DNA from: Bacteroidota bacterium
Lineage (GTDB): Bacteria; Bacteroidota; Bacteroidia; Chitinophagales; Chitinophagaceae
Assembly (NCBI GenBank): GCA_021780705.1
Contig: JAJXYG010000203.1
Span: forward strand, 1 to 7,685
Length of the DNA: 7,685 nucleotides
Reading direction: 5' to 3'
Shown one piece after another: positions 5,704 through 7,685 of this stretch. The notes under the pieces are model-generated. The model was not told where the DNA came from. It saw only the letters and a program-made list of their open reading frames with translations, and ran no database searches. Both the position numbers and the translations under genes were made by a program. Every line of letters starts with the position of its first letter. Within the stretch, counting starts at the first letter, position 1.

Positions 5704-6540
5704 CTAACAACAACCTCCACCGCTGCATTCCCTCACCGGTTTTTCTCCATAGACTGTGATGCTGAAAATACCCGTATTGCCTGCTCTAAAAGAAGCCAGG
5801 TCCCGGGGGGTCAAATAGTTTTTTAAAATGTCGTCCGGTATATGAATCGGCTTTTCCTTCTGGATCTGGATGCCCGTGAATCCATTGGTCTGAATTAACT
5901 CCAGGTATACTTCCTTTTGGATTGCTCCTGACACGCATCCTGCATATAGTTCCGCTTCCTTTCTCAAAGATTCCGGTAGTTCCCCTACCAATACCACATC
6001 TGAAATACTAAAATGGCCGCCCGGTTTGAGTACCCGGAATATTTCTTTAAATACCCCATCCTTATTGGGAACCAAATTGAGCACACAATTGCTCACTACC
6101 ACATCTGCTATCTCTGAGGTAACGGGCATCTTTTCTATATCCCCCTGTCGAAACTCCACATTGTTGAAACCCACTCTTTCTGCATTGGCCCTGGCTTTTT
6201 CAACCATGGCAGGAGTGAAATCAATACCGATAACCTTTCCTTTCTCTCCAACCTCTGCCCGTGCTATAAAACAATCGTTTCCTGCCCCGCTACCCAGGTC
6301 AATAACCAAATCTCCCTTCTGGATTCTGGCAAATTGGGTAGGCAGTCCGCAGCCTAGCCCCAGGTCTGCTCCGGGATCATAGCCTTCCATTTCAGTGTAG
6401 TCGTCGCTCATGATATTGTAGACTTCAGTGGAGCACTCTCCTGACCCGCAGCAGGATGATTGATTGGTTTTGAGGTCCTGTAAGGCAATTTCACTGTATT
6501 TCCTTCTTACCATTTCCTTTATTTGTTCGTCTGTTTGCAT
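5704..6540 (-). CDS. arsM: Arsenite S-adenosylmethionine methyltransferase
   Basis: A 278-residue class I SAM-dependent methyltransferase of the ArsM/AS3MT family, which methylates As(III) stepwise to methylated and volatile arsenicals in the cytoplasm. The SAM-binding motif I is VIDLGSGAGND (79-89), with GIDFTPAMVEKA (105-116) and GDIEKMPV (133-140) as the following adenine/acid motifs. The three cysteines expected to bind arsenic are present: C64 in GLGCGLP, C152 in SNCVLNL and C202 in AGCVSGA. Further cysteines occur as SSCCGSGEC near the N-terminus (C30, C31, C36) and as a terminal CSGGGCC (C272, C277, C278), a pattern known from bacterial ArsMs. The gene lies 55 bp downstream of arsR on the same strand, and that gap holds a copy of the putative ArsR operator, so expression is probably arsenic-inducible. 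No arsenite permease or arsenate reductase is in the window. The start ATG at 6540 fits the family's usual short N-terminal lead (MQTDEQIKEMVRRKY). Confidence 0.95.
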   Translation of the reverse strand: MQTDEQIKEMVRRKYSEIALQDLKTNQSSCCGSGECSTEVYNIMSDDYTEMEGYDPGADLGLGCGLPTQFARIQKGDLVIDLGSGAGNDCFIARAEVGEKGKVIGIDFTPAMVEKARANAERVGFNNVEFRQGDIEKMPVTSEIADVVVSNCVLNLVPNKDGVFKEIFRVLKPGGHFSISDVVLVGELPESLRKEAELYAGCVSGAIQKEVYLELIQTNGFTGIQIQKEKPIHIPDDILKNYLTPRDLASFRAGNTGIFSITVYGEKPVRECSGGGCC

Positions 6541-6562
6541 TTGTATAAAATTGGTGAAAAAT

Positions 6563-6582
6563 TAATCGTAATATTTAGATAA
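6563..6582. promoter_or_regulatory. Putative ArsR operator copy in front of arsM
   Basis: TAATCGTAATATTTAGATAA is an imperfect palindrome around the core AATATT and lies inside the arsR-arsM gap. Its left half, TAATCG-T-AATATT, equals the arsR-proximal operator (TAATCG-C-AATATT at 6946-6958) at 12 of 13 positions. On the coding strand a weak -7-like TAATTTTT (one base off consensus, 6559-6566) overlaps its downstream edge, so the site could gate a second promoter for arsM. The function is inferred from sequence repetition and position. Confidence 0.55.
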
Positions 6583-6595
6583 CATAATAAACTTA

Positions 6596-6934
6596 TCACT
6601 CACAGCACAACTTGCTTTCATCTGTTTCCTTCAGCCCGAAGAAGTTCTGGATAGTGGATGCGGCTTTTTGCCATGCTTCCTCATCTATACAATAACATAC
6701 CCTGGCTCCTTCGATATCCCCCTTGATCAAACCAGCCTGCTTAAGTTCTTTAAGATGCTGTGATACAGTACTTTGAGACAAGGGCAATTCATCCACAATA
6801 TCCCCGCAGATGCAGGCTTTCCGACTGAGGAGCAGTCTTAAAATTGCGATCCGGGCTGGATGGGATAAGGCCTTGGCAAATCCGGAGACCCGGTTGTCTT
6901 TCAGAGAAAATTCATCTGCTTTGGTAGCGCCCAT
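6596..6934 (-). CDS. arsR: ArsR/SmtB family arsenic-responsive repressor
   Basis: A 112-residue winged-helix repressor of the ArsR/SmtB family, expected to bind its operator as a dimer and release it on binding As(III) or a similar thiophilic metalloid. ALSHPARIAILRLL (22-35) is the family's dimer/helix segment, LPLSQSTVSQHLKELKQAGLI (50-70) is the recognition helix-turn-helix, and EGARVCYCID (75-84) is the beta wing. Cysteines occur as three pairs: C41/C43 (ACICGD), C80/C82 (VCYC) and C110/C111 near the C-terminus. The ELCVCDLC motif of E. coli ArsR is only partly kept, because the position of the third cysteine is I46. The gene is first in the arsR-arsM unit, transcribed toward arsM. A palindromic operator overlapping a good promoter lies 11-30 bp before the start, implying autorepression. 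The ATG at 6934 is supported by that short leader. The metal specificity is inferred chiefly from the arsM neighbour. Confidence 0.93.
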   Translation of the reverse strand: MGATKADEFSLKDNRVSGFAKALSHPARIAILRLLLSRKACICGDIVDELPLSQSTVSQHLKELKQAGLIKGDIEGARVCYCIDEEAWQKAASTIQNFFGLKETDESKLCCE

Positions 6935-6945
6935 AGTGATTTATT

Positions 6946-6965
6946 TAATCGCAATATTACAATTA
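6946..6965. promoter_or_regulatory. Putative ArsR operator at the arsR promoter
   Basis: TAATCGCAATATTACAATTA is a 20-bp palindrome: the TAAT/ATTA ends, the inner G/C pair and the AATATT core are symmetric, leaving only two mismatched symmetric positions of ten. It covers the proposed -7 box of arsR, a classic position for a repressor. A related copy lies in front of arsM at 6563-6582. Confidence 0.65.
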
Positions 6966-6982
6966 GTTTTAGAATTACCCAA
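6952..6982 (-). promoter_or_regulatory. arsR promoter, Bacteroidetes type
   Basis: On the minus strand TTG (6982-6980) is followed after exactly 20 nt by TAATATTG (6959-6952), which matches the -7 consensus TAnnTTTG at all but one fixed position. The spacing is within the usual range for -33/-7 promoters of this phylum. The predicted start is near 6948, giving a leader of about 14 nt before the ATG at 6934. The -7 box lies inside the putative ArsR operator. Confidence 0.55.
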
Positions 6983-7006
6983 TTTTTTTTATGCGGTCCA
7001 CATTAT

Positions 7007-7072
7007 TGCAGGGAGGATTCCTTAGAGAAACCCTGCACCAGCCGGGGTCAATGTCCCCAGTTCTCAGGAGAA
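7007..7072. other. Three consecutive inverted repeats upstream of the arsR promoter
   Basis: TGCAGGG (7007-7013) pairs perfectly with CCCTGCA (7031-7037) around a 17-nt loop. GGGG (7044-7047) pairs with CCCC (7055-7058), and TTCTC (7061-7065) pairs with GAGAA (7068-7072). None is followed by a U-tract on either strand. They lie between the terminator of the receptor-like gene and the arsR promoter, outside any gene I can support. They may be remnants, protein-binding sites or part of a small transcript. Confidence 0.35.
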
Positions 7073-7105
7073 ATATTCCCTAACCAAAGGTTGAGTTACC
7101 CGATT

Positions 7106-7139
7106 CAAAAAACCGGGCCCCAAAAGGGAAACCCGGTTT
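7106..7139 (-). terminator. Intrinsic terminator of the outer membrane protein gene
   Basis: AAACCGGG (7110-7117) pairs perfectly with CCCGGTTT (7132-7139), and the loop can add CCC/GGG (7118-7120 with 7126-7128). On the minus strand the stem runs into six consecutive T residues (complement of 7107-7112). It lies about 34 nt beyond the stop codon of the gene ending at 7173, in the right orientation. This is the best intrinsic terminator in the window. Confidence 0.8.
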
Positions 7140-7172
7140 ACTATCTGATTATTGAGAAGTTCTAATAAAAGG

Positions 7173-7685
7173 CTACTGTCCGACAGCCTGCATTGCATCC
7201 TGTGTAGCGGTACCCTTGGTGTTTTGTCTTTTGAAAAGGGATACATCCATCTTTCCAAAGTGGTAGCTTAGGTTCAGCCTTACGAGCTGGGGGTTATTCA
7301 ACCGGTAATAATCCTGGTAGAATATTCCATCGCTGCTGCTTATCTGCTCACTACTGCGGGAACGGAAAATATCACTCATACCCAGTGAAACCGCCGCCTT
7401 GTTGTTCAGGAAAGTCTTTCGGACCGCCACATCGACACCCCATGAAGGCTTAATATAGCCTTGTGACGAACTTTGCGACTGCATTCCGGGAGGCCCCATC
7501 CGATCGTTGCCCTCATTAACCGGGAGATTGGTTTTGCTTTGGTAGGTACCTGAAAGCTGAATCGTGAAACTATTCTTCAGCTTGAAATCATTGTTAAGCT
7601 TTCCAAACCAGCTCAGTATGGCGTTCTGGGGCACTGAGTTGGGCACGTTGGAAGTATTGATCTTTGAATTATACAGGTTCACATT
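7173..7685 (-). CDS. C-terminal part of an outer membrane beta-barrel (TonB-dependent receptor-like) protein
   Basis: The frame is open to the right edge, so only the last 170 residues or so are visible; the true start lies outside the window. The sequence alternates polar and hydrophobic residues in strand-like segments typical of an outer membrane barrel: AILSWFGKLNNDFKLKNSF, FTIQLSGTYQS, YIKPSWGVDVAVRKTFL, AAVSLGMSDIFRSR and the closing strand VRLNLSYHFG. This layout, with a glycine/methionine/proline-rich extracellular loop (MGPPGMQSQSSSQG), a SDIF segment and a YHFG end followed by a polar tail of about 28 residues, resembles the OMP_b-brl_3 family of Bacteroidetes receptors, often with an N-terminal carboxypeptidase-like domain and plug. 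That N-terminal part cannot be seen here. The substrate is unknown. It is followed by a strong terminator and so is not in one unit with arsR. Confidence 0.82.
   Translation of the reverse strand, partial: NVNLYNSKINTSNVPNSVPQNAILSWFGKLNNDFKLKNSFTIQLSGTYQSKTNLPVNEGNDRMGPPGMQSQSSSQGYIKPSWGVDVAVRKTFLNNKAAVSLGMSDIFRSRSSEQISSSDGIFYQDYYRLNNPQLVRLNLSYHFGKMDVSLFKRQNTKGTATQDAMQAVGQ

Overview
The window looks like a chromosomal segment of a Bacteroidota bacterium, possibly of the Chitinophagaceae or a related group. The evidence is a Bacteroidetes-type TonB protein (opening segment with FEGRNKDYGAY), the tail of an OMP_b-brl_3-like outer membrane barrel receptor, a DUF6526 protein, a Tat-exported xylose-isomerase-like TIM barrel, several matches to the Bacteroidetes -7 element TAnnTTTG, and no clear Shine-Dalgarno sequences. 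The genus assignment is inference only. Eight protein genes are supported, one of them cut by the right edge. I see no rRNA, tRNA, CRISPR array, insertion sequence or phage gene.

Layout. At the left, cinA (minus strand) and a PBP4-type D-Ala-D-Ala carboxypeptidase (dacB-like, plus strand) diverge from a 131-bp spacer. Each has a perfect TAnnTTTG box very close to its start codon. The carboxypeptidase is followed after 43 bp by a small two-helix DUF6526 membrane protein, probably co-transcribed. A Tat-signal sugar phosphate isomerase/epimerase-like protein converges on it from the right. A 339-bp divergent spacer follows, AT-rich near the isomerase and GC-rich with several inverted repeats toward an energy transducer TonB gene.

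The right part is a compact arsenic module on the minus strand: an ArsR-family repressor followed by an arsenite S-adenosylmethionine methyltransferase (arsM). No efflux pump or arsenate reductase lies in the window. Two related operator-like sequences sit in front of arsR and again between arsR and arsM. The first overlaps a convincing Bacteroidetes promoter, which suggests arsenic-responsive autoregulation with a second control point for arsM. The last gene, also on the minus strand, is the C-terminal part of an outer membrane beta-barrel (TonB-dependent receptor-like) protein with a good intrinsic terminator.

Functionally the window mixes housekeeping and envelope genes (NAD/competence-type CinA, peptidoglycan trimming, TonB energy transduction, an outer membrane receptor) with an accessory arsenic methylation pair. 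I do not see a wholly new system. The most interesting signals are the paired ArsR operators, the atypical cysteine layout of ArsR, the two active-site cysteines in the carboxypeptidase, and the structured GC-rich spacer in front of tonB.
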